Shown here one piece after another: positions 48,401-62,175 of a stretch of DNA of 64,000 bases. This stretch comes from Sclerotinia nivalis. Taxonomy: Eukaryota; Ascomycota; Leotiomycetes; Helotiales; Sclerotiniaceae. Where the stretch lies: contig JAPEIS010000005.1 of NCBI GenBank assembly GCA_029531795.1, positions 1,610,001 through 1,674,000 of the forward strand, written 5' to 3'. How positions within the stretch are numbered: position 1 is the first letter of the stretch; each line of letters opens with the position of its first letter. The notes below the pieces were generated by a model that saw nothing but the letters and a program-made list of their open reading frames with translations, was not told where the DNA came from and searched no databases. The translations under genes and the position numbers were made by a program.

Positions 48401-50038
48401 TGATTCTTCAGCTTGGGGTTATTTTGAACACTGTGCCTGCTTGGAAGAAAGCATATAAGCTTCGGGTGGCTGTATTTGTTGAATATGAAAATGACGTGGA
48501 AGAGGAAAGAGGTAGGGTGAAATCACTACTCGAAAATCTACGCATAGAGGCCGAAATTCTTGTATTCTGGTTGGCATCAGGGGACATCCCATCCTATGAG
48601 ATTATCATTAATGGTGCAAATCCCGGTGCTGATCAAATCGACGAGGTCGAGGAGTGTCTCAACGGACAAGATTGGTGGGATGAGATACAGAAACTTCGTG
48701 GACATCGTGGGGCAACCACATCTGCTTCAGTAGATTTGGCTCAAATTGCGAACATATTTCACGCTGCTCCGACTTGGCCTGGTGCATCATTCCAACAGGG
48801 TCCACGATTTGAGCGTGTAAGTATATGATCTGTCCTTCAACCTCTTAGGTGTTACAATTTTTTCTGTCCCGGAAAATATCCATTATTTTCAATGCTTCCT
48901 GGGCTAACCTTTGAATGCTTTCTAGGCGGAACGATTTCTTGGACTCCGACGGCTACTGAGAAAATCGAAGAAACGACAAAATTTGAGTAATTTGAATGGG
49001 TTAGGTGTCAGTATGGGCATGCGATCTCAAAGATTAGAGCCCGGTGTAACGAGCCGACATGCTAGTCACGGAAGTGCTAGCGAAGATTCTGATAGTGATT
49101 CTGAACTTGAGCTCCAGTCTGATGATGAAAGTGCTGCAAGCGAAGGAGACCTTTATGATTTCGAATCAGATAGCGAATCTCAAGCCGTCGAGATTAAACC
49201 ACTTGCAAGAAGAAGAAGTCATGGCGATAGCTTACGTGGTCCCCCTATATCTAAACGGGCAGCTGGAGAAAAGGAGCCAGTTCCTCCTACAATTTCAAAA
49301 TCCACAAGGCAATCGATAATTGAATCTTTCAATAAATCACCAGATTCATCGATACCAAGCGCTTCAGCACCTGTGTCACCACTACATTCACCTCGAGCAG
49401 CGAACACTCAGCCATCACCAGTTACTCTTCCCGACTCCCGACAATTACTAAAAGACTCGCAAAAGTCTCTTGCTGCTCCTGATTCGTCAGCATCATCGAC
49501 TCTCCTACGACCTCCTAATCAAGTAGCGAGACCACCAATATCTAGACACGCATCTACCCCGAAATTTTCATCAAAGCCTGTTCCCATAACACGCGTAGCC
49601 ACTGAAGATGGTCCAGGCCCCAGCATAATGTTCACCGAAACGCCCTCTCCGCCCACGAACCGCAAATCTTCGTCTCGTATCCCCTCCGCTTACCGTTCAT
49701 CTCCCTCCTTCGACCGCATCTCCGAAGCATCCAGTTCCTCTAATCCTCCGCCCAATCCTCCTTCCCCCACTCGCTCCTCATATTCATTACAATTTCTTCC
49801 ACTCAGTTTTAATGATTTGCCTTGTAGAGCACAGCATTTGATTCTTAATCAGTTGATCAAGAGTCAGAGTGAGGAGACGGCGGTCATTTTTACTACGTTG
49901 CCGAGTCCGGTTGAGGGGACGGGGAAAAGTAGGGAGGCGAGTGAGGGGTACTTGGGGGATTTGGAGGTCTTGTGTAGGGGCTTGCCGCCGGTGCTGTTGG
50001 TGCATAGTAATAGTATGACGGTTACGGTTAGTCTGTAA
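45462..50038 (+). CDS. vhc1: Cation-chloride cotransporter, Vhc1 type (SLC12)
   Basis: Six exons, 45462-45918, 45969-46987, 47215-47664, 47751-48300, 48395-48816 and 48926-50038, give 1336 residues; all five joins close in phase. After a ~115-residue hydrophilic N-terminus comes the SLC12 membrane domain, starting KLGMFSGVYVPTCLNVLSILMFLRFGF and including RGGGAYYLISRSLGPEFGG and the MTFLVMNLACFLL segment that exactly spans the exon 2/3 junction. The C-terminal cytosolic part (residues ~600 on) contains RPQVILLVNDPR, SPALEWGARNIVLNAGLGGMRPN and an acidic then Ser/Pro-rich stretch. Yeast Vhc1 is a vacuolar potassium-chloride cotransporter. The ~370-residue last exon, largely disordered with Asp/Ser clusters, ends in a conserved-looking LPLSFNDLPCRAQHLILNQLI segment. 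Confidence 0.93.
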
Positions 50039-51970
50039 GAATGGAAGGAGGATGTGGTGGATGGGGGGAATAACTTTGGGGGATGGAAAAGGGACTGTAT
50101 ACATATGGAAGCGACATTGGAGTAAGATTAGTGTGTGATTGATTGATTGATTGATTGGATAAAATTAGACATGCGACACATGCGACCAGGAATACGATAA
50201 CAGTTGGAGGATGGGTAAAAAAGGCTCAATACATATCGAAGCGGCATGGGAGTTAGATGGGTATTGTTGTTTGCCTGGACAGACAGAAGAAGCATACCAT
50301 ACATTCGATAGAAACACGATTAGGTTTTTAATAAGATTTTTAGATTCTGATTTTCCTGCGGGTGGGACTTGTATCAATTACGTTGAATGGAGAGCTATAA
50401 CCTAGCATTTAACCATTGTGTAGTCGAGAGTTCCTCAGTGCAATAAAATACTAGCGAAGAGGTATCCGCAGTAAGATGAGATTATATTATCCTTTTGCAC
50501 CAAGCGCACCAAGCGCCAACGGGCTCATGCGAATTACTTGTCTGGAATAGAGGGTTGACTGGACCATCCATCATTCTTCTTGGTACAATATTAGAGAGAG
50601 TAACTCTATCTCACTTCTATGAGCTCTTCGCGGTAGCTACCGCTATCTTGAATTTGGATGCTCGCGAAGCTGTATGGGGTGTTGGGTGGATATGTTTTAA
50701 AGCGAGCACTCTCCATCTGTCGATGTCGAGGTGATGTTGGGGGCAGGTACCATATTCCAGTCGTAAGTTCATGGCGCTTGGGCATATGAGAGGCTGCACT
50801 TCTTGGTTTTTTAGGATATTGTAAATAGGAGTGAGGTTCTGCTATGTACTAGTTAACTAAAGCTTTGAATTTGTATTTGAATTTGTGGTAAAGTGGGTTA
50901 ATTCTGTGGTTTATTGCAATGATCCAATGTTATCTTAGCAATGGCCTACAAGGCTGGATGTGATCTTTTGCTTAATGTAGATTTGGGTGTCTATAGGTTG
51001 TAAATGGAATGTGATTCTGCATGTGAGAGAAATATAGGTCGACCTGATAGGTAGTTGTTTGATTATGGTGTTATTGCACCAATGCGATGCAGCTAAATGA
51101 TTGGAAGAGAATGATGTGCGGTCTCTCCTCGATGTATCTTGCAAACACTCTGATCCGGACTATATCCGCAGCAGAGGATGATTACTTCTAGGCATCGACA
51201 GGACCTATTGAACTGCTGATACCAAAGAGCCGTTTGAAGCCATACTGCTATAGCAGTCAGGCACTGCCAAGATGCAGCTTTCCGATGCAAAATGCAAGGT
51301 AGCGTGACATTGACTAGTAATGTAAGAGTCAACGGCTTCAAATTCATGCCGCAATAGAAACTGCCTTCATGAACACCACGTTCTAGTCTGAATGAAGGAG
51401 TTTGATATTCCAAAAGAGATGTTGGAATATCTAATTCAACAAACTAATGAACGGGAACGTAGTTGCATTTTCCCGATATACTGGTTCCTTTACTTGGATC
51501 TGCCAATTTAGTATTTGTTAAGCTCTCGAATCATAATAATTATAAGCTGCTTTCTGTGCCTCCTGCAACCTTCCCGTCTGGTCCCGTATATTTTCCGTAG
51601 CATCAAGAAGGGACATGTAATAGTAATATATCAATATCTTTGACAATGTCTGACTCTATCCCGCTATATCCATATGCATTTCGTAGGGACAAGGGATAGA
51701 GTTTATCATCAATAAACAGCACTGACTTCTAGCAACTGCACAATTTCCTCCAAACTTCAATCCAACAGAAAGACTCTTACTTTATGGATTGAGCGTTGTG
51801 TGCGTGGGCATCTTAAACCATTTCTCAAGTCCTCAAGAAATGATTGATTCAAACATAGTCACGTGTATTCAATTTACACGAGAATTCGCGAACCGCGTCC
51901 TGCGCGTTTCCCGACTTCATTAATTTAACAAAAGTTCTGAGGAAACTCTTAGCAATAACAACAACAAAAG
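50039..51970. other. Intergenic, no gene seen
   Basis: 1.9 kb between vhc1 and pol31. A (GATT)5 run lies at 50137-50156. Several short frames (for example 51093-51413 minus) carry no recognisable domain. Confidence 0.5.
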
Positions 51971-53694
51971 ATGGCTATACCTGTGGAAGATGGCAGTTTA
52001 CTGCATGGCCCCACGTAAGTGATTTTCCTATTTCAAACAGCAAATTTATATTTCAAACTAATTTGTCTCTTCGATACAGCACCTCTCACTCCTCGCCACC
52101 GACTCGAGTCCCCTCATCATACAAACCTCTACCTACATTTGAACTCTCCAAAGCAAAACATTATCAGCAGCAATATGGTGATATGTACTTTTTACGATTA
52201 ACTACTTTAAAAAAACCAGTTGAGGAAATTGCCAGTGCTGCTTGGGATGGATTCCAGATTTCTGGGGAGGAAGTGCGGAAAGTAGAGAGAGTGTTGGATG
52301 TTAGACAGGGACAGTTATGTTGGGTGGCTGGTACAATTTATATGAATATGCCATTGAAGCCGAATATTTTGGAAGATATAAGTAAAGATGTATGGAATCT
52401 TTCTTTTATTTTGGGCAGTTTAAAAGAGACAGGAGAGGTTGAAGTGATGATTCGAGGTACTAATTAATCTCTGGGAATAGCATTGGATATCGGCACCACC
52501 ACCTCGAAGGAAATATCTTTCCGGTAATGGCGAGGACGAAATAATGCTCGAGGACGAATCCGGACGATTACGATTGATTGGAGGACAACTAAGTATGGAG
52601 TTACTTGTTACAGGTTGTATAGTAGCAGTAATGGGCACAGAAAACGCAAATGGAGATTTCGAAGTGGTAGATATCAAAGTCCCGGACTTACCGCCGCAGG
52701 AACCAAGGTGGGAAATTTCAGGCGTGAAAGAAGAAGAGGATATAGATATGGATACCGACAAAGCAGGACGCAAAAAAATCGCTCTCATATCCGGTCTCTC
52801 TTTCTCCGGAACCAGTGCCGAAAGTTCTCTCGAAAAGTCCCTCTTGACCGAATACCTCCTAGGCGAAAGTTTAGATCCTTCCTCCCAATCCAACGTCTCA
52901 AAAATAAGTCGTCTAATAATAGCCGGTAACAGTATTGCTTCGGATCTCGATAGCATAGCTCATGATACCTTTGGCAATACACGTAAAGCACAAAAGAAAT
53001 ATGGTTACGATGCCAGCGCTTATAATCCCGCTCCTACCGCCCATTTTGATAATTTTCTCGCCGAGCTATTACCAAGTTTACCAATTACATTATTACCTGG
53101 AGCTAGCGATCCGGCGAATGCAAGTTTACCACAACAACCTATTCATCCAGCTATGTTTCCCCAAGCGAGAGAATATTGCGGAAGTGCGCCCAGTGTTATT
53201 GGAGAGGAGAGGGAGGCAGGATGGTTTGATACAGTGACGAATCCATGGGAGGGTGAAATTGAGGGATGGAGGGTGTTAGGGACGGGTGGACAAAATGTGG
53301 ATGATGTTTTTAAATATGTGGAGGGTGAAGATCGGTTGAGTATGATGGAGGCGATGTGTAGATGGAGATGTTGTGCTCCTACTGCACCAGATACTCTTTG
53401 TAAGTTCTCCCCGTATCCCCTTTCTTTTCCCACCAAATATCCGCTTTCTAGGACAAAGACTAACATAATTCAGGGTCTTACCCATTTCAAGACAACGACC
53501 CTTTCATAATCCGCACCTGTCCTCACATATTTTTCGCCGGCAATCAACCCTCTTTCGATACAGCTAGTATCGAGGGACCAAACGGTCAAACCGTTAGATT
53601 AATCTCAATACCCAGTTTTGAAGAGACGGGGGAGATTGTACTATTAGATGCTGAGACGTTGGAGGCGGAGGTGGTGAAGATTACGGTCGAGTGA
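51971..53694 (+). CDS. pol31: DNA polymerase delta small subunit (Pol31 / Cdc1 / POLD2)
   Basis: Four exons, 51971-52014, 52080-52389, 52481-53399 and 53474-53694, give 497 residues in phase. The N-terminal part holds the OB-fold region with FELSKAKHYQQQYGDMYFLRL, RVLDVRQGQLCWVAGTIYM and LMLEDESGR-like segments; the middle is the inactive calcineurin-like phosphodiesterase fold (IALISGLSF, RLIIAGNS, FLAELLPSLPITLLPGASDPAN). The C-terminus has CPHIFFAGNQ. The family protein links the polymerase delta catalytic subunit to its other accessory subunits for lagging-strand synthesis in the nucleus. Yeast Pol31 is 487 residues. The short first exon is supported by a strong GTAAGT donor and phase. 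Confidence 0.94.
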
Positions 53695-54666
53695 CCGAGT
53701 GAGTTTCTACATGATATATGTAAGAGAAGGGAGGGGGAGAGGGGATGTACGAATCATGAATGAATACCTATCTACCAAGTAAGATCTTACCTAGCTGTAG
53801 GATTATTTGCTAGATGCCATAATATACCTACTAGTTAGTAGCTCTACACACTTTGAAATGTAAAGTCCAGATTAACATAGTAAGGTAATCCAATTACTAC
53901 GGATACAAGACAGACAGCCCTTCCGTTTTTCACATCCACTAATCCGTACGATTAATATCGACCCTGTATCTTTAAAATCGATCCGGGTATTTCATAAAAA
54001 GGGGTTGCTTCCTCGCTTCTTTCTATTCCCTTCCCTTCTCTTCTTATACACATCAACATCAATTACACTATCTAGTAATTACAGAAGATGATTCTCCTTA
54101 ATACATCTACTTCCTCTCTTCTTTCTCCCTCTCTTCTTTCTCCCTCTCTTCTTTCTCCCTCTCTTCTTTCTCCCTCTCCTCTTTCTCTTCTTAAAATAAT
54201 TTCTAAATATCTCAGAGATTATTATCTGAATCATCACAAAAACCACGAAAATCCCCAATTCAAAACCTCGCATCAAATTTAATACAGGATCATGATAATT
54301 AGATAATTATAAGATAAGATCTTATTATGGTTATAATTAAACACCTCAAAATCACATCATCATCAACAATATACACACACTCTCTCTCTCTCTCTCTCTC
54401 CAAAAGAAAAAAGGTCAAAGATTAAAAATCAAAAAAATCCATATACCTATTATACTTAAACCACCCCTTCACACTCACTAACTCTAACCCTAATTCTACT
54501 TCCAACCTCCTCTTTCTTTTCACTCTTTCTTTGTGCTCTTTCTCCAATACATTTAACCCCCTCCGCCCCCCAAAAAAGATAATTACAAGATAATCATCAA
54601 GAACTTCTATTCTATTCTGATCTGATTTCCTATTGATCCGATCCCCATCCCAAGATATGACGATAA
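53695..54666. other. Convergent intergenic region with minisatellite
   Basis: 972 bp between two gene 3' ends. It contains a palindrome (GTAAGATCTTAC at 53779-53790), a 15-bp minisatellite and a (CT)n run at ~54380-54401. No gene is seen. Confidence 0.5.
54118..54192. repeat. 15-bp minisatellite (CTTCTTTCTCCCTCT)
   Basis: Four perfect tandem copies followed by one degenerate copy. The repeat is a multiple of three, so both strands give apparent 5-residue protein repeats, but no gene context supports coding. Confidence 0.95.
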
Positions 54667-57600
54667 TCAAGAAACGCTCTGGCTCAAAGCCGATCTACCT
54701 GGACCCTGCACCTTTTTCAATGCCCTCAATTCTTCTTCGATTCTTTTTCTTTCGGCTTGTTCGGCCTATTAAATTCATCATTAGCATCAACTTTCCAAAT
54801 GAAATTCAAAAATCCCAAAGAAAAAAAAAACCAGAAAAAAACTCACCCTCAAAGCTCTCAAACCCTCCGCCCTCGAATCCCTCATCATCTTCTTAAACTC
54901 ATTTTTCAAGACCGTCGTACTTGTATTCATCATTCCAGGCGTCAAACTTCCATCCCCAGGACTCTTCATGCCTAACCACTTAACCTTCTCATCACTCAAC
55001 TGACTCTCAAGATTCTCCCTCTCATTCCTCAATTTATCAATATCCCCCTCCAACTTCTCTCTCTCCTTTTCCCATTCAATCGACGCTTTAGTCATAGCTT
55101 CATACTCCACTATCGTCTCTTCGAGTTCCTTTTTGAGCTCTGCAATCTTCGCTTCCGCTTCGGCACTAATTGCTGGACTTGGGGATCTCGCCGCTTGGAG
55201 TTCTGCAATTTCGCCTTGCAGCATGAAGTTCTTATTATGGAGGGCATCCATTTGCTCTTGCAACGCCTTGTTTTTTCTGGTCATGGCATCAATTTCCCTT
55301 TGAATAACAGGATTCGAGGCAACTTCAGCAGCACGTTGAGCTCGTGAACCATATGCACCATCAAGTTCTGCTCTCGCAATAACAACTTCCGTTTGTAATT
55401 CTGCAACCTTCATACTGATATCTTCCACCTCTTTCTCTTTCACCGCCAGTAATCTATCCTTCTCCCTGAGAGAGTTCTCATGAGCAACTCTAGTTGTAGC
55501 CGCGGCAGCTACAGCAGTTGACAACTCTGCAATCCTGGCTTCATGTCCACTCAACTTGTTTGTAACATCGACACTATTAATGCCATGATCGTCTTTGATC
55601 CCTTGAAGCTCTAGTTCCATTTCATCAATCTTTTTATTGGCAGAAGCGAGCTGATCCTCAAGATTCCGATTAGTAGTTGCTAAACCAGCAATCCGCTCCT
55701 GGGATTCACGAGTTGCGATTGTAAGTTGTTCTTGTGAATGAATATGCGCGTCAGTAAGACTAGCAATGCGTTCTGAAGCTTCACGATGAGAATTGGTAAG
55801 CTCCTCCTCGTGTAGACGACGGGCCTTAGCAAGCTGTTCCTGTGTTTCTCGAAGAGTAGCAGAACCTTTAGCCTGAGCCTCGGCATCCATCTGGTCTGCT
55901 TGCCTCGCCTTCACCAATTCAGTCATAACGTTGCTAAGTTGTTCCTGAAGGTCAGCAGCATTGCGTTCTGTCCTTCCGAGAAGGTCCGCGGTCTTGTCAA
56001 GCTCTTCTTGCTTACTCACTAACTCGGCATCCTTTTGGGCATCTGACTTATTATTTAGTTCTCGCTGTTGTTTGATTTGTCGTTGCAGAACCTTCTTATG
56101 CTCCTTCAATTTGGTAGCTGAAGAATACAGCCACTGTACCTTGGCGGAAAATGATTGAAGCGTGTATGGCTCATTTGGATCACCCATCTCAGAACCAGTA
56201 TCAGATTCATCCTGAGGAGCACGACCATTCGCTGCCCGATTTAGTCTCCGCTCTTGCTTCTGTTTTCGAATTTCTTCCTCCCCAGATTGTATAATGTCCC
56301 ACAAACCCATAAGCACAGCCTCCATTTGATCACTATCTGAAGATTTACTCTTATTGACAGGAGGATTCGCAACTATTTCCGCTGCCTTTGTTAGTTCCTC
56401 TTCTACCGAAGCAATAATATCCTGGAAATAATACAATTGCTCCCTCAAGCCAGTTTGTTGTCCGGTGATACCTGGTGGCTCTTTCAACTCTGGATGTGTA
56501 GGAGAAAGAAGACCCCTAACCTGACGATTCAACTCTTCCAAAGTATCTTCCATAGAAGCATTAAGCTCATCCGATTGTCGTTTGGAAGCACTTTGCTCGA
56601 GATCAAGAGCAGCAATACCTTGCTCTAAATAATCAAGATGATTTTGTAAAGTCTCTCCAGGTTGGGTCGGTTTTCCTTCAGCATTTGTTCTTGCAAGCGG
56701 TACTGGGTTTTGGCTCGCATCCCGGTCCGGATTAGCCTTAATAAGGACTTCTCTCAAAGCAGAATTAAGATCTTCCAATTTTTGCTCGGTAGTTGAGATG
56801 AGTTGCATATGCTCTTTTGACCTTTCTGTAGATGGAGTTTCCAATGCCTGATTCATACCAAAAGCAAAAGATATATCCAAAGGATCCAATTGTCGGTAAA
56901 AGCTTCTTTCATCAAACTCATCCTCAATCACCTCAAGACTGTTCCTAGCATTATGATACGTGTACATACTTTCCGGACTTCCAGGTATACCAGCTTGACG
57001 GGTATCTTCTCCTCCAGAATGACTTTTAGGGCCTTTATGTGTCATCTGAAGAATCCCCGCTGTATGCTTCAATAATCGATGCTCCGGTTCAATCAATCTC
57101 TTCTCCAAAGACCATAACTCAGCTGCCAATTCTTCACATTTCTTTTCACTAGCCACACGCTCCAAATCGGCTTCTCGAACCTGATCGCTATCCCTATTTC
57201 CAAATATACCGCGCTTCTGTTTATTGGGATCATTCAAATCCACACTCTTCTTCTTATCCGGATATAATTTTGACATGGAACGAGTCGCATCGCGATATTT
57301 CGAATGAACCACCAAATTTTGTCGCGCGGTTTGGATTCGTTGGTTTAAAGACTGGCATTGTTTTTTCAAATCATCGACTTCTTCTGGTGATAGAATTTCG
57401 TACTCCTTTGCATCCCATAACGCTGTCTCTACTAATAAATGTACTTGTATAGGATCGTTAATATTGAGTAATATAGAACTTTGTGGATGCGCCGTATTTT
57501 CCTATGCCATGATAAACATTAGCCATTGATTTATCTTGAAAGCCCTTCCCACGCACAGCCTATATGCAACTCACCGGATTATAACGCGCTTGTGGCTCTT

Positions 57601-57895
57601 CAAATCCATTCAAAATATCCGCTCTATAACCTTTCAAAGCAATCGAAGCATCAGGAGCCTGAACATCATATCTTCTGCCAGCAGCAGCATTCTTCTCCTT
57701 CATCGACCCATAATCATAATCCCTCGACCCTCTATTTTCCTTCCTACCCTTATCACCCCTCGTCTCCTGTCCATAATCATTCCCATATCCATACTGAGAT
57801 TCACCATCTTGCTGCCCATTATACCCTCCATATCCCAAATCCTGACTCGTCCTACTCCTATGCTTCCGAGGTTCTCTCTCACCTCTACTAGGCAT
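54667..57895 (-). CDS. Coiled-coil protein with Uds1 (up-regulated during septation) domain
   Basis: Three minus-strand exons, 57895-57575, 57501-54847 and 54765-54667, give 1024 residues with phase-0 joins. The first ~107 residues are a charged, Tyr/Gly-rich leader. Residues ~110-240 match the Uds1 domain: ILLNINDPIQVHLLVETALWD and EYEILSPEEVDDLKK. Most of the remainder is long heptad-rich coiled coil. The last exon adds EQAERKRIEEELRALKK, which continues the coiled coil and shows the splice is real; reading through gives a hydrophobic artefact instead. In fission yeast Uds1 was named for expression at septation; filamentous homologues are often linked to septa or microtubule-organising sites, which I do not claim here. 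Length fits a structural scaffold. Confidence 0.88.
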
Positions 57896-59950
57896 CCTCC
57901 CCTCTTTTATCGTAACACGACCTAAAGATCAAATCTCCCTTCCCCAAATCTCCAAACTCTTTATTATCGCGAAATCCGTCTGTCTGCGAAATCCTCTAAG
58001 AAGGTAAACAAAAATATTCCGTCCGTCTTCGTTATCGCATTATCACCCTCCAACTTCCAAACCAACCTCACTTCATTCGTCGCAGCGGCGCGCAGAGAAA
58101 TCCCAACCCAATCACCAAAAACCCTCTCGTCCAAAAGCCAATCAAAAACCAATCAATCCAAAGCTTTCAAAAAAGAAAATCAAAAACTAATCGTGTCCCT
58201 TTCAAAAAAATCGTAGCTCGTTGCATACTTCCAAAAGAGAAGAGCAAAGGAACGTCCCAAATTAAGATAAGCAAGAACAAATCAATCCAACATCACATCC
58301 CCTTTTCGGTTCCTGACTAAACTCAATGGGTCTTAAATAACATACCTAGTAGGTAAATTACACCCTGTCAATGCTAAATGCGATCATGGATCGACCAGCG
58401 AAACGGGCACTATCTTTCGTGATGCTTAATGTTATTAAATGGTATTTTTTTTACTATGAATGATCCTTGTTCCTTCCTCGATTGAAGAAGATCCTTATTG
58501 AAGATCAATTCGAATTGATACTCTATGCTCAGTAACTAGTAACAATTCCGAAGATTCAACAAGCAGAAATACTGTTGGTAGGTACTGGATTACACAATCC
58601 AGGAACCAACTCTCATTCCTCCCATCTACAATACTTCCATCTGGTCACATCAGACCATATTATCCTCAATGACCCGACCTGATCATAATATATAGATTAG
58701 TACGTATATATCGTATACGTACAAAAATAGGTCCTACCTACCTATCTTTAATCGTGGCTAAGCGGTTCTGTTATGGTCTAACTGTACCAACTAAAAGATT
58801 CGTGGCTTGCTACTCGTACCGATATTCTAGATTCGCGATTTACGGGTCTGACTATCGTCTGAACTACCTAGGATCATCAATCATTACATATATTTAAACT
58901 TAGTATCACATATATATATATACATATACACCTCTAAACATTCTATATTCTACATTCAACACCAACTCACACAGCCCAAGATTTAAATCCAAAAAACCCC
59001 AAGAATCCAAACACATTCCCACAATCTAGATAAATGAATATCTAATAATACCTACCTAGTAATCCCAACTCATATCCCTCACAACCAAAAAAGACAAAGA
59101 AAGAAATAACAAAGGATCTTGTAATTATCTCCTCCATCCATCCATCTACCCATACATCCATCTACCAATGAACCACTTCCTTCCTTCCCAAACCCCATAT
59201 CAATTTCCATCTCCACTTCCATCTCCATCTCCATCTCCACCTCCTCACCTCCTCACCTCCTCATACAACATACAACATACATCGTCGGTAAAATAGGTAC
59301 ACCTACCTACCTACACAGATATCAAAACGGTTCAACCCAACCCGACCCGACCAAGATTGTAAATCCCTCAAAAACTAATTCCCCCCACTCCCCTATCATC
59401 ATATCATATCATATCATATCATATCAGACCTTCCAAATTACACTGCCTTATCGCGTACACAGGTACGAGTACCATTACCATTACACAAGTACAAGTACAA
59501 GTCATCACAAACAACTATCTGACTTCATTCCTCGGAAGACACTCCTGTAATATAATTGCAATTGGTATTTATTTATTTATTTATTTTCGCCGCTAGGGAA
59601 GATGCTATACTATATTATGCTATGCTACTTATGCTATGGCTACTTCTTAGTCCTTTTTTCCTGGCGTATGCTATCGATATATCAAATCCATGCTGTAATA
59701 CTCCTAGTACGCTCGTTAAGTATCCGAACCCCAAGCCGAATCAAACCAAAACCAAACGGAAAGGGAAAGGGAAAGAGTAGAGTAGAGTAGAATTAAACTC
59801 ATGATCCATCCATCACCTATGCAAACACCCAACAAACAAACCACTCCATAACAATGCATGGTATGCTGAACCGCCTGAAAAATCGCATGAATCCTGAATA
59901 CATGAGACCAATAAGATAAGATCCAAAAGAAACCATTCTCCTTCACAGCT
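57896..59950. other. Intergenic, repeat-rich
   Basis: 2 kb upstream of the Uds1 gene, ending at the 3' end of the F-box-like gene. It is very AT-rich with several CCTACCTA words (58345-58365, 58735, 59050, 59300), a CATCTC run (59208-59240), three ACCTCCTC copies (~59238-59262), (ATATC)5 at 59401-59425 and an inverted GTACGTATA/TATACGTAC pair near 58700. No gene is seen. Confidence 0.6.
59401..59425. repeat. (ATATC)5 microsatellite
   Basis: Five perfect tandem copies of ATATC in non-coding DNA. Confidence 0.95.
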
Positions 59951-62175
59951 TCATCGCTTGAACATATAATGTCCATACATACCTCCCACCTCCGCCCGAG
60001 CAACTGGTACTTTCCTCATGCCCCAGTAATTTGCTCCCCATTTCCATTCTCTTCCTCCAGAGTCCTTTTGACTTTCTTCAGTCTTATCTTCGCGAACCAA
60101 CCAATATCTTCGACCAGCCTCCTTCAAGCACCAACCTGCGCGCTTCACTAGGGAACTAGTATTCATGACTTTAAAACATTCTAAACTAATCTCGATAACT
60201 TCGAGTGGTAAGGTATCGTTTCTAAGTATCGGACAGCTTGAACCAAACAAAGTGCCAAGATCGAGTTGAGCCTTTGAAAGATCTGAAACATCAATGTAAT
60301 GTAGAGTATGCGGAACCCAAGCAATTTGTTCTTCAATACTAGCATCTTGATCTGGTACAAAAAGTCGACGAACATCGGATAACAGTAAACCATGGCCCAA
60401 ACCAAGCTCCTCAAGATGTTTTGTAAGTGGCAGGAAGAGTGGAATGTGCGATTCATGCATTTCGCTTCCTTTGAGACTTAATGATCGGAGAGTATCAGGG
60501 AGGATTGGAAGTAGAGATGTAACCTCGCAACGATTGAGCATTTCGTGAGATTTGATATCGGAACCGAGGTTGAGGTAGGCTAGTGACTTGACAGCAGGGT
60601 GTGTGCTAAGGAATTCGACTAATCGTTCTCCTGAAAGGTAAGAACACTTGCTGATATTCAAATGTGTAAGCCTCGCTGCCCGGGGAATAGAGAAAAGAAT
60701 GTCATCCGTAATGCGAGTGTGCGCGACGTCAAGATGGGTCAGATGCGGAAGTCGTGGAATGAGGGTTTCAAAGACTGAGGATGGTAAATTTGTGCATTCG
60801 TGGAAACTCAATCTGGTAACGGGAAGAACTTCAGGAAGTGGGCAGGTATTCACAGCCGTGGTGAAGGAGTCGCGGAAAGAAGCTGATGAACAGGCACAAA
60901 AGTCCAGTGCTTGCAAATTTGGTAATTCGCAGAGGAGTTTTTGAATAACCTTTGCATCCATATCGTCATCAATATGCTCCTGGCTCAAGAATTCTCGTAG
61001 GTTTGGAGTCAAAGAGAGGCATTCGAGAAGAGTTGCTGGAATCAAGTTCAATGTCTCAGCACGCTGTCTAGCCGTGAGACCGATACCAGTTGGGTTGAAG
61101 TGGGAGAAGTCCAATCGTCGAACAATCGTGCCTAAAGCTGGATAATCCCTAATGTGGGCCAGAAACTTGCGGAAGACTCGAGAGTGCGGAATAGTGATCT
61201 TCGTATAAAGGGAAGCTAAAGTTGCGGAATGCATCGCGTGCGATGTAAGGAGGAGAGACATCAAGTCAACATTGCGTGGTGTGATTCCGCCTGGGGGAAT
61301 GTCCGTAACAAGCTGATCAATGATAGCGCCTGTTGATGTCAGCACTATACCAAAAGTCATCATAAACATACGTTGAACCTCAAGCTCCTGGTAATCCACA
61401 GGATTATTGTAGAGTTGTAGATAAAGCTGTTCCCAGATGTCCCAGAGGAACCAGAGTCATGTGACTACATCATCACCCGTATCCTAAGGGTCGATTCCTT
61501 GGAGTCGATTTGGGCGAGGAGACGAGTTCGTATTGTAAATAGATGTCCAGTAATCCAGTTGGTGGAATTTATCAAAAATGGAAATAGCTTACCAAGTAGT
61601 TCCGCAGGTAGCATCTCTATTGGAGACTTTCTAGAATTATTGACTTTGACTTCTTCTATAACCGGCTTAACCTCTGGTTTCAATTCCGGTTTGGGATTAA
61701 CCTTTGGCTCATAATCACTGTCCCATCCCCAGCCCATTTTCATGTTTCTTAAATCACTGTAGCTTTTACTTGCCACCTTACCACGTACTGCAATTTGCTT
61801 CCAACCTCGGAAGCCATCGCAAGGGCAAACGAATCCATGGAGAGTGCTATGAGGGTTTGTAGACCACAACGTTTGCATATCGGTCTCGGCGTTTTCTGGT
61901 GGAGTTCTAGAACCTCCGCTGCTCGTGTCGTCAATGGCGATCTCGTTCTCGTTGCTATCGACTGCGTATTTCAAATAAGAGCTGACCTTGGAATCCGTGA
62001 ATGATTGAGGAACTCCAGAAGTATTTTCTTTTACACTTGAAAAGCTGGTCCTATCTCCACGATCAGACATTGGTGGTGTGATGGAATGTTTGCGGGATAT
62101 CAAGTTTGGTGCTGATTTCATCATTGGCCTTGTTGGCAGTGGTACATTCGAGTTTGCCACAGCCATATCGGACAT
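59951..62175 (-). CDS. F-box/leucine-rich-repeat-like protein
   Basis: Two minus-strand exons, 62175-61593 and 61329-59951, give 653 residues in phase. Residues 1-185 are hydrophilic, with a CPCDGFRGWKQIAVRGK patch. At the exon junction a short F-box-like helix appears (SPIEMLPAELLGAIIDQLV), followed by many leucine-rich repeats with the pattern HLTHLDVAHTRIT and RLTHLNISKCSYL, and a C-terminal WVPHTLHYIDVSDLSKAQLDL. Such proteins usually recruit substrates to SCF ubiquitin ligases. The F-box is weakly conserved, so an LRR protein of other role is possible. The 263-nt intron is long; a second small exon within it cannot be ruled out. Confidence 0.82.

Noticed and set aside
52963..53509. Read-through form of pol31 exon 3 ending at 53509
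   Set aside because: The C-terminal CPHIFFAGNQ segment of the family is reached only by splicing at 53400-53473.
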